Below are positions 45,545-56,700 of a stretch of 64,000 bases of DNA, in pieces. The stretch covers positions 605,804 through 669,803 of the forward strand of contig NZ_JACHGP010000001.1 of the NCBI RefSeq assembly GCF_014202335.1. Direction: 5' to 3'. Below the pieces are notes generated by a model, which made no database searches, had not been told where the DNA came from, and worked only from the letters and a program-made list of their open reading frames with translations. Each line of letters opens with the position of its first letter. Position 1 is the stretch's first letter. A program made the position numbers and the translations under genes. This DNA is from Mycobacterium sp. AZCC_0083 (lineage in GTDB: Bacteria; Actinomycetota; Actinomycetes; Mycobacteriales; Mycobacteriaceae).

Positions 45545-46486
45545 TCAAAGGGCGCCCAGGTATCCGCCACCGTGCCCGAAGAAGGCCAGCGCGTCGTGGT
45601 CGATGCCGTCGTCGGTGCGGACCACGTCGAGCACCAGTCCTGGCGACTGTCCCCGGAAGGCGTCGGCCCCGGCCACGATCACCATGCCGCCATCCTCTTC
45701 GATGAAGACACGTCCTGGCGTCCCACCGTAATTGCACCGCGACACGTGCGATGCGATCAGCCGCAGCCGTTGGCCGCGAAAGTAGGTGTAGGCGTTCGGA
45801 TATGGATCGGACAGCGCGCGCACGAAGCGTTCGATGCCGGCCGCGGGCCACGCCCAGTCCACCACGCTGTCGCGGTCCGAGCGCTTGTGGAAGAAGGTGC
45901 GCTGACTGAGGTCCTGCGGTACTGCGACCGCGGTGCCGAACTCCAACTGATCCAACGCCTCGGTGAGCACCTCGGGAACGAGGTCGAGGGTGGCCAGCAC
46001 CAGGCTGGTACCGGTACTGGTCGCCGTGATGTCGACGGCGCGCTGCACCAGCACGTCGCCGGTGTCCAGTTCGGCGTCCATCATGTGCGCGGTCAGCCCG
46101 GTCTGGCTGGCGCCACTGATCAGCGACCAGATCACCGGCGAGAACCCGGTGAACTTGGGCAGCAAAGAATCGTGCAGGTTCAAAGTGCCGTGAGTCGGGA
46201 TGGTGAACAGGTCCTCCGGCAACCGGGTGCGCCAGTTGTTGGCCACCATCACATCGGGCGCCACGGCGGCCACCCGTTCGATCAACTCCGGTGTTGGACG
46301 CTTGGCCAGGAACACCTCGATGCCCTCGGTGCGTGCCAGGTCTTCGACTGAATCGGCCCAAATCGATTCGTACTCATGGTCACTCGCCGGATGCGTGGTG
46401 ACCATGCATACTTCGTGGCGAGATTTCAGCAACGCCGCAAGCGTGCGATGTCCCCACGTCTGATACCCGAGCATGACGACCCGCAC
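45545..46486 (-). CDS. fxbA: Exochelin formyltransferase (methionyl-tRNA formyltransferase fold)
   Basis: 313 residues from GTG at 46486, with GGAGG five bases upstream; a start at 46519 is in frame but would overlap the iron box region. Formyltransferase landmarks are V-M-L-G-Y-Q-T-W-G (N-terminal strand), L-N-L-H-D-S-L-L-P (catalytic Asn/His, about residue 117) and E-L-D-T-G-D-V-L (catalytic Asp, about 155). It would formylate N-hydroxyornithine, which the first NRPS module is predicted to load. The IdeR-like box lies 32 bases upstream, shared with the mbtH operon. Confidence 0.92.
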   Translation of the reverse strand: MRVVMLGYQTWGHRTLAALLKSRHEVCMVTTHPASDHEYESIWADSVEDLARTEGIEVFLAKRPTPELIERVAAVAPDVMVANNWRTRLPEDLFTIPTHGTLNLHDSLLPKFTGFSPVIWSLISGASQTGLTAHMMDAELDTGDVLVQRAVDITATSTGTSLVLATLDLVPEVLTEALDQLEFGTAVAVPQDLSQRTFFHKRSDRDSVVDWAWPAAGIERFVRALSDPYPNAYTYFRGQRLRLIASHVSRCNYGGTPGRVFIEEDGGMVIVAGADAFRGQSPGLVLDVVRTDDGIDHDALAFFGHGGGYLGAL

Positions 46487-46517
46487 GAAGACCTCCGATT
46501 CCGAATGGCTACCCAAC

Positions 46518-46536
46518 AATGGTTAGCCTAACCTTT
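46518..46536. promoter_or_regulatory. IdeR-like iron box between fxbA and the mbtH-ABC-NRPS operon
   Basis: AATGGTTAGCCTAACCTTT contains the perfect core GGTTAG-CCTAACC and matches the IdeR consensus at 13 of 19 positions. It is placed to repress both divergent units under iron sufficiency. Confidence 0.8.
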
Positions 46537-46666
46537 GATAGCATGCCTGCTAACCGCGGTGGGTACCAAGCCCACGCCGCGCACGACGCCCCACGACGGT
46601 CCAGATGTCCACACGTCCAGGCGTCCGCACGAACACGATGACGGTTGAAGGTATGGGAGGAGCGCT

Positions 46667-46915
46667 TTGTCCAACAATCCGTTTGACGATCAGGACGGCC
46701 GTTTTCTGGTGCTCGTCAACGACGAGGAGCAGTACTCGCTCTGGCCGACGTTCACCGGCGTCCCGGCAGGCTGGACGGTGCAGTTCGGCGGGCCCGACGG
46801 CACCGATCGCGACAGCGCATTGCGCTATGTGGACGAGAACTGGACCGACATGCGTCCCCGCTCGCTCAGGGAACACATGAGCGGCGCTGCCGCCGACGCT
46901 ACCTCGAACAAGTGA
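46667..46915 (+). CDS. mbtH: MbtH-family NRPS accessory protein
   Basis: 82 residues from TTG, preceded by GGGAGGAG. The family signature is complete: [19 protein letters not shown] (about residues 17-27), the second Pro-x-G-W (P-A-G-W, about 34-36) and a C-terminal [10 protein letters not shown]. MbtH proteins bind adenylation domains and are often needed for their solubility or activity. It is the first gene of the exochelin export/synthesis operon and overlaps the next gene by four bases. Confidence 0.95.
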   Translation: MSNNPFDDQDGRFLVLVNDEEQYSLWPTFTGVPAGWTVQFGGPDGTDRDSALRYVDENWTDMRPRSLREHMSGAAADATSNK

Positions 46916-48642
46916 GCTCTGAGGCCCAGGCAGACAACTCGATTCACTGGACCGGCGCATCGGTACTGCGCCGTACGTTGACGCGAAACCTGCGCTGGTT
47001 GATTCCGGGAACCGCGTTGATCTCGGTGCACCAACTCTGCGAGGTGGCGGTCCCCGTACTGATCGGCATCATCGTCGACAAGGCTGTCGCAACCGGCAGC
47101 GTCAGCGCCATCGTCGAGTGGATCGCGGTGCTCGCCGCGCTGTTCGGAGTGCTCACGCTGGTGTACCGCTTCGGCGCCAGACTGCTGATGTTCGCCATCG
47201 CCCGCGAATCGCATCTGCTGCGCGTCGAACTCAGCGCCAAGATTCTCGATCCCATGGGGATCCACACCGACTACAAGGTCGGCGAACTCCTGTCGATCTC
47301 GTCGGGCGACGCCGAGGAAACCGGCTACCTGATCGACTATCTGGCCCGCATCGCCGGAGCGATCGTCGCGACCATCGCGTGCGGGGCGCTCCTGCTGAGC
47401 ATCGATCTGCCGCTTGGCCTGATGGTGCTGATCGGCGTGCCGATCGTGGTCGCCGGGCTGCAGCTGACCGCTCCCATCATCGCCGACCGGGTCGAACACC
47501 AGCAGGCCGAAATCGGCAGGGCCACCGCGCTGGCCACCGATCTGATCAGCGGACACCGCCCACTGCAGGGCATCGGCGCGCAGCGCAATGCCTCCGCCCG
47601 CTACCGCGTCGCGAGCCGCCGATCGCTGACCGCTGCACTGCGGGCGGCCCGGATCCAGAGCGTGCACGCCGGCGCGGCCGCGGCTGCCGGTGCACTGGCC
47701 GCGATGGCGGTTGCGGTCGCGGCGACGTACTTCGCGCTTCGCGGCGATCTGTCGATCGGTCAGTTGATCACCGTGATCGGGTTGGCGCAGTTTCTCGCCG
47801 AGCCGTTCGCGCTGCTGGCCGTTGCCCCCAGCGAGGTTGCCGAATCCCGTGGCTCGGCCAACCGGGTTGCGAAGGTGCTGGATTCGCCCGCCCGCCACCG
47901 ATTCGAAGCCGCGCTGCCCGCGCCCGCTGACGTCGACCCGAGGGGTCTGACGGTCCGCGACGCCGTGCACGCGAGCCTGCACGGATTGGCTCTGGACGTC
48001 GAGCCAGGCGAATTCGTCGCCGTGCTGACCCCCGATGCGCGTGACGCCGGGGCGTTCATCGATCTGCTGTCGGGGTACGTCAGGTCTACGGACGCAGGCA
48101 CCGTACGCGTCGGTGGCCGCAGGATCGGACAGATCCCGCTGGGCCAACGGCGGTCCTGTCTACTGGTCGAGCACCACAACGGCGATCTGTTCAGCGGCAC
48201 CCTCGAGTCCAACCTCTCCGTGTCGGGGACCGCCGATCCCGCGGCGATACGAGTCGCACTGCAAGCGTCCTGCGCCACCGACGTCGTCGAGCTACACCCC
48301 GACGGGCTGGAGCACCCAGTCGTCGAGCGCGGCGCCAGCCTCTCGGGCGGGCAACGGCAACGCTGGACCCTGGCCAGGGCGCTCGCCGCCGACCCCGACG
48401 TACTCGTCCTGCACGACCCGACCACCTCCGTCGACGCCGTCACCGAACAGGCCATCGCCGACGGCATCCGCCGGCTGCGGGGCAACGGCAAGCGGACGAC
48501 GATCGTGCTCACCAGCAGTCCCGCGCTACTCGCCGCCGCCGATCGGGTGGTACTCGTCAGCAGCGGGCGGATCGAGGCGCAGGGCTCACACAGCGAATTG
48601 GCCGATGGGCACAGCGGATACCGCTCGGCAGTCGCCCGGTGA
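46912..48642 (+). CDS. ABC exporter half-transporter with degenerate nucleotide-binding site (exochelin export)
   Basis: 576 residues: six-helix exporter domain (about 20-320) and a nucleotide-binding domain (about 340-570). The signature L-S-G-G-Q-R-Q-R (about 478) is intact. The Walker A region reads L-T-P-D-A-R-D-A-G with no G-K-S/T, the catalytic Glu after Walker B is Pro (L-H-D-P-T-T), and the switch His is Ser. It therefore cannot hydrolyse ATP alone and must pair with the next product. Start GTG overlaps mbtH. Corresponds in position to the exochelin exporter ExiT of M. smegmatis. Confidence 0.92.
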   Translation: MSSEAQADNSIHWTGASVLRRTLTRNLRWLIPGTALISVHQLCEVAVPVLIGIIVDKAVATGSVSAIVEWIAVLAALFGVLTLVYRFGARLLMFAIARESHLLRVELSAKILDPMGIHTDYKVGELLSISSGDAEETGYLIDYLARIAGAIVATIACGALLLSIDLPLGLMVLIGVPIVVAGLQLTAPIIADRVEHQQAEIGRATALATDLISGHRPLQGIGAQRNASARYRVASRRSLTAALRAARIQSVHAGAAAAAGALAAMAVAVAATYFALRGDLSIGQLITVIGLAQFLAEPFALLAVAPSEVAESRGSANRVAKVLDSPARHRFEAALPAPADVDPRGLTVRDAVHASLHGLALDVEPGEFVAVLTPDARDAGAFIDLLSGYVRSTDAGTVRVGGRRIGQIPLGQRRSCLLVEHHNGDLFSGTLESNLSVSGTADPAAIRVALQASCATDVVELHPDGLEHPVVERGASLSGGQRQRWTLARALAADPDVLVLHDPTTSVDAVTEQAIADGIRRLRGNGKRTTIVLTSSPALLAAADRVVLVSSGRIEAQGSHSELADGHSGYRSAVAR

Positions 48643-48666
48643 TGAGCGAGCGAAGAACAGAGTGAC

Positions 48667-50445
48667 ATGACCATCAGCGAATCCTTCACGCCACCGGTGC
48701 TGCCGGTCGCCACCACCGCACGGACCTGGTCCTGGCTCACCAACGACCTGCGCCGCCGACGCCGCGCGACCGCCGCCGCGATGCTCGTCGGCCTGGCGGC
48801 CGCGGCCGTGGCGACCGTGCCGATCTATCTGTTGGGCACCCTCGTCGACCGGGTCAGCGACGGGGACGCCGTCGCAAGCCTCGTCGGGGTGTCGGTGGTG
48901 ATCGCGGTGGCCGCCCTCATCGGCGGACTTGGCACCGGGCTGTCCACTTACCTGATCACCCGGCTTGGCGAATACACGGTGGCCGATCTGCGCGAAGAGG
49001 TGCTCGACCGCGCGCTCAACCTGCCTGCCACGATGATCGAGGAGACCGGTCGCGGCGATCTGCTGTCCCGCGTCGGGGCCGACGTCGGCGCCGTCGCCAA
49101 GGCGGTGTCCCAGGTGCTGCCGGACATGCTGAACGCGTTCTTCCTCGGCATCGTGACGGTGGCAGGCATGGCCAGCATCGACTGGCGGCTGGGACTTGCT
49201 GGCGCACTGTCCATCCCGGCGTATGCCGTCGCCTTGCGGTGGTATCTGCCGCGGTCGGCGCCGAGGTACGCCGAGCAGCGGGTGGCGCTGGCCGCCCGCG
49301 CACAGGCCACGGTGGAGTCGGTCCAGGGAGCGCGGACGATCGCCGCGTACGAGATCCACGAGCGGCGGCTCACCGACATCGATCGCGAGTCCGCCCGCGC
49401 CCGTGACATCTCCGTCGGGGTCTTCACGTTGTTCACCCGCCTCGTCGGGCGAGTCAATCGAGCCGAATTCATCGGGCTCACGGCCACTTTGGTGGTCGGG
49501 TTCCTGCTGGTGCGCACCGGCACCGTCACCGTTGGGCAAACCACGGCGGCGGCGTTGATGTTCCACCGCCTGTTCAACCCGATCGGCATGATGATGTACA
49601 ACTTCGACGAGATCCAGGCGGGCGCGGCGTGCCTGGCCCGTCTCGTCGGGGTCGTCGACCTGCAGACGCCTGCCCACCCCCAGGACGCGACAACGCCCCG
49701 GTCAATCCCTGCCGGATCCGACGTGGAAGTCGACGCCGTCTCGTTCGCCTATCGCTCCGGGCCCGAAGTCCTGCACGATGTTTCGCTGACCATCCCCGCG
49801 GGCACCAGGTGCGCGCTCGTCGGCACCACAGGAGCGGGCAAGACCACCCTGGCCGCCGTCGTCGCAGGGCTGCTCGCCCCCACCCGCGGGCAGACCTCCA
49901 TCGGCGGGGTCCCCGTCGGTGACATCGATCGCGGGCAGCTTCGTCACTGGGTGGCCACCATCACCCAGGAAGTGCACGTCTTCTCCGGTCCGCTCGTCGA
50001 CGACCTGCGCCTCATCGCGCCGGACGCGACGAGCGACGAGATCTGGACGGCGCTGCGCACGGTCGGTGCCGCGAGTTGGGTCGAGACGCTCGCCGACGGA
50101 CTCGACACGTTCGTCGGTGAACAGGGACTCCAGCTGACCGCCGCGCAGGCCCAGCACATCGCCATGGCCCGCCTGGTGTTGGCCGACCCCAAGGTGGTGG
50201 TGCTCGACGAGGCCACCGCGGAGGCGGGCAGCGCGCACGCCGCCGAACTGGAAGACGCGGCGACGGCTGCGACCAAGGGCCGTACCACGCTGATCGTCGC
50301 CCACCGACTGACTCAAGCCGCCACCGCCGACCAAGTCGCCGTGATGGACGACGGACGCATCGTCGAGCGCGGCACCCACGAAGAGCTCATCGCGCTCGAC
50401 GGCCGCTATGCGCGGCTGTGGCGGGCGTGGAGCACCCACAACTGA
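48667..50445 (+). CDS. ABC exporter half-transporter with consensus ATPase motifs but degenerate signature (exochelin export)
   Basis: 592 residues: membrane domain (about 25-325) and nucleotide-binding domain (about 345-580). Walker A G-T-T-G-A-G-K-T-T (about 387), Walker B V-V-L-D-E-A-T with the catalytic Glu (about 515) and the switch His in V-A-H-R-L are intact. The signature reads L-T-A-A-Q-A-Q instead of L-S-G-G-Q. This is the complement of its neighbour: a heterodimer would have one consensus site, made of this Walker A and the partner's signature. Exports the siderophore or its precursor. Confidence 0.92.
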   Translation: MTISESFTPPVLPVATTARTWSWLTNDLRRRRRATAAAMLVGLAAAAVATVPIYLLGTLVDRVSDGDAVASLVGVSVVIAVAALIGGLGTGLSTYLITRLGEYTVADLREEVLDRALNLPATMIEETGRGDLLSRVGADVGAVAKAVSQVLPDMLNAFFLGIVTVAGMASIDWRLGLAGALSIPAYAVALRWYLPRSAPRYAEQRVALAARAQATVESVQGARTIAAYEIHERRLTDIDRESARARDISVGVFTLFTRLVGRVNRAEFIGLTATLVVGFLLVRTGTVTVGQTTAAALMFHRLFNPIGMMMYNFDEIQAGAACLARLVGVVDLQTPAHPQDATTPRSIPAGSDVEVDAVSFAYRSGPEVLHDVSLTIPAGTRCALVGTTGAGKTTLAAVVAGLLAPTRGQTSIGGVPVGDIDRGQLRHWVATITQEVHVFSGPLVDDLRLIAPDATSDEIWTALRTVGAASWVETLADGLDTFVGEQGLQLTAAQAQHIAMARLVLADPKVVVLDEATAEAGSAHAAELEDAATAATKGRTTLIVAHRLTQAATADQVAVMDDGRIVERGTHEELIALDGRYARLWRAWSTHN

Positions 50446-50470
50446 ACACCCACGGAGAGGTTGCCCGGAC

Positions 50471-53400
50471 GTGACCACGCATTCGCTGGACATCGCGGAG
50501 CTGTTGGACCAGTGGAACAACCACTCGACACCCGAGTGGACGTCCACCGTGCCTGCGCTGTTCGCCGCGCAGTGTGCGGCCACTCCCGATGCAGTTGCGG
50601 TGGTGCACGGCGACCGTCGACTGACCTACCGACAGTTGGCCGAGCGCGTCGCCCAGCTGGCGAACGCACTGCACGACAACCAGTTCCGTCCCGAGAGCAT
50701 GGTCGCGGTCGGCGTGCCCCGCTCGGCCGAGATGGTGGTGTGCGCCCTGGCCGCCATGGTCGCCGGGGCCGCGTTCGTGCCGCTGGACCCCACGTGGCCG
50801 CAGCACCGCCGCAGTCAGGTGCTGGCCGACGCGGGCGCCTCCGCCGCCTTCGTCGCCGCGAACGACGAATCCCACTGGGACGTCCCGACTCTGGTGGTCG
50901 ACCTCGACGACTGGCACCACGACGGGCAACCGACCCAGCCGCCGACGGTATCGGTCCAGCCCTCACAGCTCGCCTACGTCATCTTCACCTCCGGCTCGAC
51001 GGGCAAGCCGAAGGGCGCGATGATCCGCCACGACGCCATCGCCGAGCGGCTGCTGTGGCAGCGTGACCACATCCTGCACTTCGGTGACGATGACGCAGCA
51101 CTGTTCAAGGCGCCGTTGTCATTCGACATCTCGGTCAACGAGATCCTGCTGCCGCTGATCAGCGGCGGGCGCGTCGTGGTCGCCGAACCCGACGGCGAGA
51201 AGGATCCCGAGTACCTGCTCGATCTGATCCGCACCCAGCGCGTCACGTTCGTCTACCTGGTGTCGTCGATGCTCGACACGCTGCTCGAACTGGACCGCCT
51301 CAGTCTTGTTGACGGTGCGGCCAGCTCGCTGCAGTCTCTTCGCCACGTCTGGTGTGGCGGCGAGGTCCTCACCCCAGGACTTTTCACGCGGTTCCGCCAG
51401 CAGCTCTCGACGACGCTGTATCACGGTTACGGCCCCGCCGAAGCCACCATCGGTGTCTCCCATGTGATCTACCGAGACACCGCCGAGCGGATCGCCACCT
51501 CGATCGGCAAGCCCAACCCGCACACACAGCTCTACGTCCTCGACGACGACATGCGCCCGGTACCGCCAGGCGTCGGCGGTGAACTGTACGCCGCGGGCTT
51601 CCTGCTGGGCCGCGGATACGTCAACGCGCCATCGCTGACCGCATCGAGATTCGTGGCGAACCCGTTCGACGACACCGGGTCTCGGATGTACCGCACCGGC
51701 GATCTCGCCCGTTGGACGCCCGACGGCTCCCTGGAATTCCTGGGCCGCGCCGACAACCAGGTCAAGATTCGCGGCAGGCGCATCGAACTGGAGGAGATCG
51801 AGTCGCAACTCGCCGATCATCCCGCGGTGCGTCAGGCCGTCGTGACCGTGCACCAGCACGGCGGCGCCGAGCAGCTGGTCGGCTATCTCGTCACCGTCGA
51901 CGGCGTGCCCAACGATGCGGCGCTGCACGGCGAGATCGCCGCATGGAGCCGCACTAGGTTGCCCGACTACATGGTGCCGACGCTGTTCGTCGGTCTTGAC
52001 CGGGTGCCGGTGACGGCCAACGGCAAGGTCGACCGCCGTGCTCTGCCCGCACCCGACGTCGCGGGTTCGCGCACGGTGAATCCACCACGTACGCCGCGTG
52101 AAACGGTGCTGTGCGAAGCCTTCGCCGACGCGCTCGACCTCGACGAGATCGGGGTTGACGAGGACTTCTTCAGCCTCGGCGGCGACAGCATCGTCGCGAT
52201 CCGGGTGGTCAGCCGGGTCCGCGCCAACGGGTTCGCACTGCGACCCCGAGACATGTTCGCCCACCGCACCGTCGAGGCACTCGCGCCGCTGTTGGTGGCG
52301 TCGGCGGCCGTCGATGCACTCGTCGGCGACGCCATCGAGCCGACCGGAGCCGCTGCGGCGACGCCGATCCTGCGCTGGCTCGATGACGTGGCAGGGCCGG
52401 GCTCCGTGCTCAACGGGTTCTACCAGGCCATGTCGCTGATCACTCCGGAGAACCTCGACGAGGACACGCTGCGCGCCGCCGTCGGCGCGACACTGGTCCG
52501 CCACCATGCACTCTGGGCGACGACGGACGGTCACGCCCGGGAGCTGAACATCCCGGCGACCTCCCCCGAAATCCAGTTCCTGATAGGCGTTCTCGACACC
52601 GGCATCGAGGACATGCGGAATCGCCTTGTCGCGACCCTCGATCCCTCCGCGGGGATCATGGTCGCATTCGGCTGGCTTCGGTCCACCGCAGGTCAAGGGC
52701 GGCTGCTCGTGGTTGCGCACCACATCGTGGTCGACAGCATTTCGCTGCGCATCCTTGCGGATGACCTCGCGGCCGCCCATCGGTTGATCGCCACGGGTCA
52801 GCCGCCCATCCTGCCCGCAGTCGAAACGTCATGGCGATCATGGGCGCAACGGCTGACCGATGCCACGGCCGCAGGCGCGTTCGACGACGACCTCGACTAC
52901 TGGCAGCAGGTCTGCGCGACGTCGGAGACGCCATGGGGCGATCGTCCGCTGGACGACACCCGCGACACCGTCGCCACGGAAGCCCGGCTGACCGTCGAGT
53001 TGCCCGCCTCCGTCACCGATGCGGTGCTCACCCAGGTACCAGACCGCATCCACGGTCACGTGAACGACGCCATGGTCGCGGCGCTGTACCTGGCGCTTCG
53101 CGAGTGGCGCGCTGACGCCACCGGTCCCCTGCTCCTCGAGATGGAGGGCCACGGGCGCGAGGGCCATCAAGTCGGTGACATCGACCTGTCGGCCACCGTC
53201 GGCTGGTTCACCACGCTGTACCCCGTCGCGCTGCATGACGACGAATTCGACTGGAACGCAGCGCTATCGGACGGGGTGTCGCTGGGCGCAGCGGTGCGGT
53301 CGATCAAGGACCAGCTGCGATCCGTGCCGTCTCATGGGCTCAGCTACGGCGCGTTGCGGTATTTGCGCGGGGCGAGCGAAGCGACGGGAGAAGGGTGCGG

Positions 53401-53760
53401 CCACCAGGACAGCCTTGCCGCGACACCGCAGGTGTTGTTCAACTACCTCGGCCGGTTCGATACCGCCGAACGCCCGTGGGCCTTCGCCGACGACCACCTC
53501 GCCGTGATGGAGGACCGCGATCCTGCGATGCCGTTGCCCCGGCTGGTCGAGGTCAACGCCGAAGCGGTGGCGACGGGGCGCGGCACCGTGCTGCGGGCCA
53601 CGTTCAGCTGGCCGACGGCTGCCATCGCCGAAGCCGAGGTCGCCCGCATCGCGCAGCGCTGGACCGAGCTCCTCACCGTGATCGCCACCAGTGCCGACGT
53701 CCGCGGGCACAGCGTCTCGGACTTTCCTCGAGTCGCCCTCGACGCCAACGACGTCACGGA
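50471..53760 (+). other. NRPS module 1: A-T-E, predicted N-formyl-N-hydroxyornithine, epimerised
   Basis: Specificity residues collected from FDISVNE, V-Y-L-V-S-S, H-V-W-C-G-G, Y-H-G-Y-G and A-T-I-G-V spell D-I-N-Y-W-G-G-I-G-(K). This is the published coelichelin code for N-formyl-N-hydroxyornithine. The epimerase has H-H-I-V-V-D-S-I-S, E-G-H-G-R-E and F-N-Y-L-G. A 20-bp repeat encodes an extra R-G-A-S-E-A-T-G-E stretch in it. Confidence 0.88.
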
Positions 53761-56700
53761 ACTCGAGAACGCCTATCCGGGGCTTGCCGACGTGTTGCCG
53801 CTGACCCCGACGCAACAGGGCATCTACTTCCACTCCACGTTCAGCCGCCGCCACGACCCCTACGTGGTCCAGCAGATCGTCGACATCACCGGGCCGCTGG
53901 ACACCGACCGCTTCCAACACGCCACCGAAGCCGTCGTCAACCGTCACCGGACCCTGTCGGCGGCGTTCACCACGCTGTCGGACGGCACGCCCGTCGCCAT
54001 TCACGCCACGCCCGTGGCACCCGACTTCGAGGTCGTCGACGCACGTGCCGAGGCAGACTCCGCGACTGTCGTCGCACAGCGCGCGGAATGGGATCGCAGC
54101 CGCCGGTTCGACCTCGCCGCCCCGCCCTTGACCCGCTACACCCTGATACGCCGCAGCGACGACGTGCACACCATGGTCCAGACGGTGCATCACATCGTCG
54201 CCGACGGATGGTCGGTGCCGATCGTGCTCGACGATCTACTGACCGCCTATACCGGGGCCGACTTCGACGGTCCTGCACCGCAATTCACCCGGTTCGTCGA
54301 CTGGCTCGGCGAACGCGACGGCGACGCCGACCGGGCCGCATGGACGGGCGTGCTCGACGGGATGTCCGGGCCAACCCGAATCGCATCGGCCGACGGGACA
54401 AGAGGACTTTCCCTCTCGGCGTCGTCGACCGGTTTCGGCAGCCGCAGCATCGCGCTGCCATCGCGGGCGATCGTCGCGGCCGCCGCGGGACGCGCCGCGG
54501 TGACCATCGGCACCCTCCTGCACACCGCATGGGGTGTCACCGTGGGCCGCCTCACCGGCGAGGGTGACGTCGTGTTCGGCACCGTGGTCTCGGGACGCGG
54601 CGGCGGTCTCGACGGCATCGACCGCATGGTGGGCCTGCTGGTCAACACCGTGCCCGTGCGGGTCCAGTGGTCGCCGACCGACACGACGCTGGACGTGGCC
54701 ACCCGGCTTGCCGGCGTGGAGGCCGAAGTCGTCGAGCACCACCACCTGCCACTGACCGAGGCTCACCAGATCGCCGGCGTCGGTGAACTGTTCGACTCCC
54801 TGGTCGTCATCGAAAACCTGGGCGCCACATCGCATTCCGCAGGAGATCTGACACTCGGCGAGATCGGCGTCATCGAAGCACCGCACTACCCGCTGACGGT
54901 AATGGTCGCCGTTCACGACACGGTCACGGTCACCGTCACCAACGATCGCGGGCAGGTGTCCGACGCATTCGCCGACGCCGCGGCCCAGGCGTTCGCCGAT
55001 CTGCTGACCGCCATCACGTCCGACCCGGCGATCGCATTCGGTGACGTCGAACTCGGCCACCCGGCCGGGCCCGTCACCGGCGCCGAAGTCACCACGGTCA
55101 CGGCACTGATCGCCGATGCCATCGCAGGCCACCGCGACGAGCCCGCCGTCGTGACAGCCAAGGACACGTTGACGTTTGGCGAACTCGACTCTCGCGCGGG
55201 CTCACTGGCACGTCAGCTCGTCGAGGCCGGGGTGCGCCGCGGCGACGTCGTGGCGCTGGCTCTCTCCCGGTCGGCCGACGCGGTCGCCGCGATGTGGGCG
55301 ATCATCTCGGCAGGGGCGGCCTATCTGCCCGTCGACCCGACCTACCCGCGGGCACGCATCGAGTTCATGCTCGCGCACGCCAGCCCCCGCGCCGTGCTCG
55401 TCGACGACAGTGGGCGCGCAGCCGTCGACGGCGCCATTCCGGTCGGTACCGCAACGATCGACACCAACCTCGTGGCCGGCGCGACCGGACCATTCCAACC
55501 GGTCGAAGTCGGTCCGCTCGATGCGGTCTCGGTGCTCTACACGTCCGGTTCCACCGGGGAACCCAAGGCCGTCGTTGGCACCCACGGCGCTCTTGCGAAC
55601 AGGCTGTCGTGGGCGATCGCCCAGTGGCCGGCAGCGACCCGGCTGGCCAAGAGCTCCTTGTCGTTCATCGACGGCACCACCGAGTTGCTCGCAGGCATTG
55701 CGAGCGGGGCGTGCACCGTCCTGGCCGACGACACCGCGGCCCGTGACGGACGGCGGCTCGCCGAACTGATCGCCGCCAACGGCGTTCGCCAATTGGTCGC
55801 GGTCCCGTCGCTGGCATCGGCGCTGGCCGACGAGCACGCCGCCGAGGTGCACGCAGTGGCACGGTGGATCGTCAGTGGAGAGCCGCTCGAACCCGCCCAC
55901 GTGGCTGCGCTGCGCTCCGTGACCCCCGAGGCCGCGATCGTCAACTCCTACGGCTCATCCGAGGTTGCGGGCGACGTCATCGCAGGCGAACAGAACGGCG
56001 ACGGCATCACCCTCGGTGCGCCGGTCCCCGGCACCGGGATCCGGGTCCTCGACTCGGCACTGCGGGAACTGCCGACCGGGGTGATCGGCGAGATCTACGC
56101 CAGCGGCGTGCAATTGGCGCGCGGGTACCTGCACCGCCCCGACCAGACCGCCACCCGATTCGTGGCCGCACCCGACGGCGGGCGGATGTATCGCACCGGC
56201 GATCTCGGCGCCCGGCTCCCCGACGGGCGGATCGTCTTCGCGGGCCGCACCGACGGACAGCTGAAGGTCAACGGCCACCGCGTCGAACCAGGCGAGGTCG
56301 AGGCCGCTCTGACCCGGCACACTGACGTACTGGATGCGGCCGTGGCGGGCACCGGTGCGACGCTCGCCGCCTTCGTGGTACTCGTTGCGGGCGCGCGCCC
56401 CGCCGACGTGTTGCTCACCGGCCTCGCCGACGAGCTGCCCCGCCATCTGGTGCCGATGTCCATCCAGGTGATCGACGCGATTCCATTGCTGCCCAACGGT
56501 AAACGTGACACCGGGGCACTGACGGCGCGTGTCGGACGGGTAGATTCCCGTCCGGCTGAATTGCTCGCCCCCGCCGACGACGTGCAACGCGCGATCGTCG
56601 ACGTGGTCGCGGGCGTACTCGGCCGCGACACGGTCGGCGCCGACGAAGACTTCTTCGCGCTCGGCGGCGACAGCATCGCCGCCATCCGGGTCACCAGCAG

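Noticed and set aside
53341..53410. Suspected frameshift in the first NRPS epimerase caused by the 20-bp repeat
   Set aside because: The frame before and after the repeat is the same and the F-N-Y-L-G-R-F motif follows in frame, so it is an in-frame insertion.
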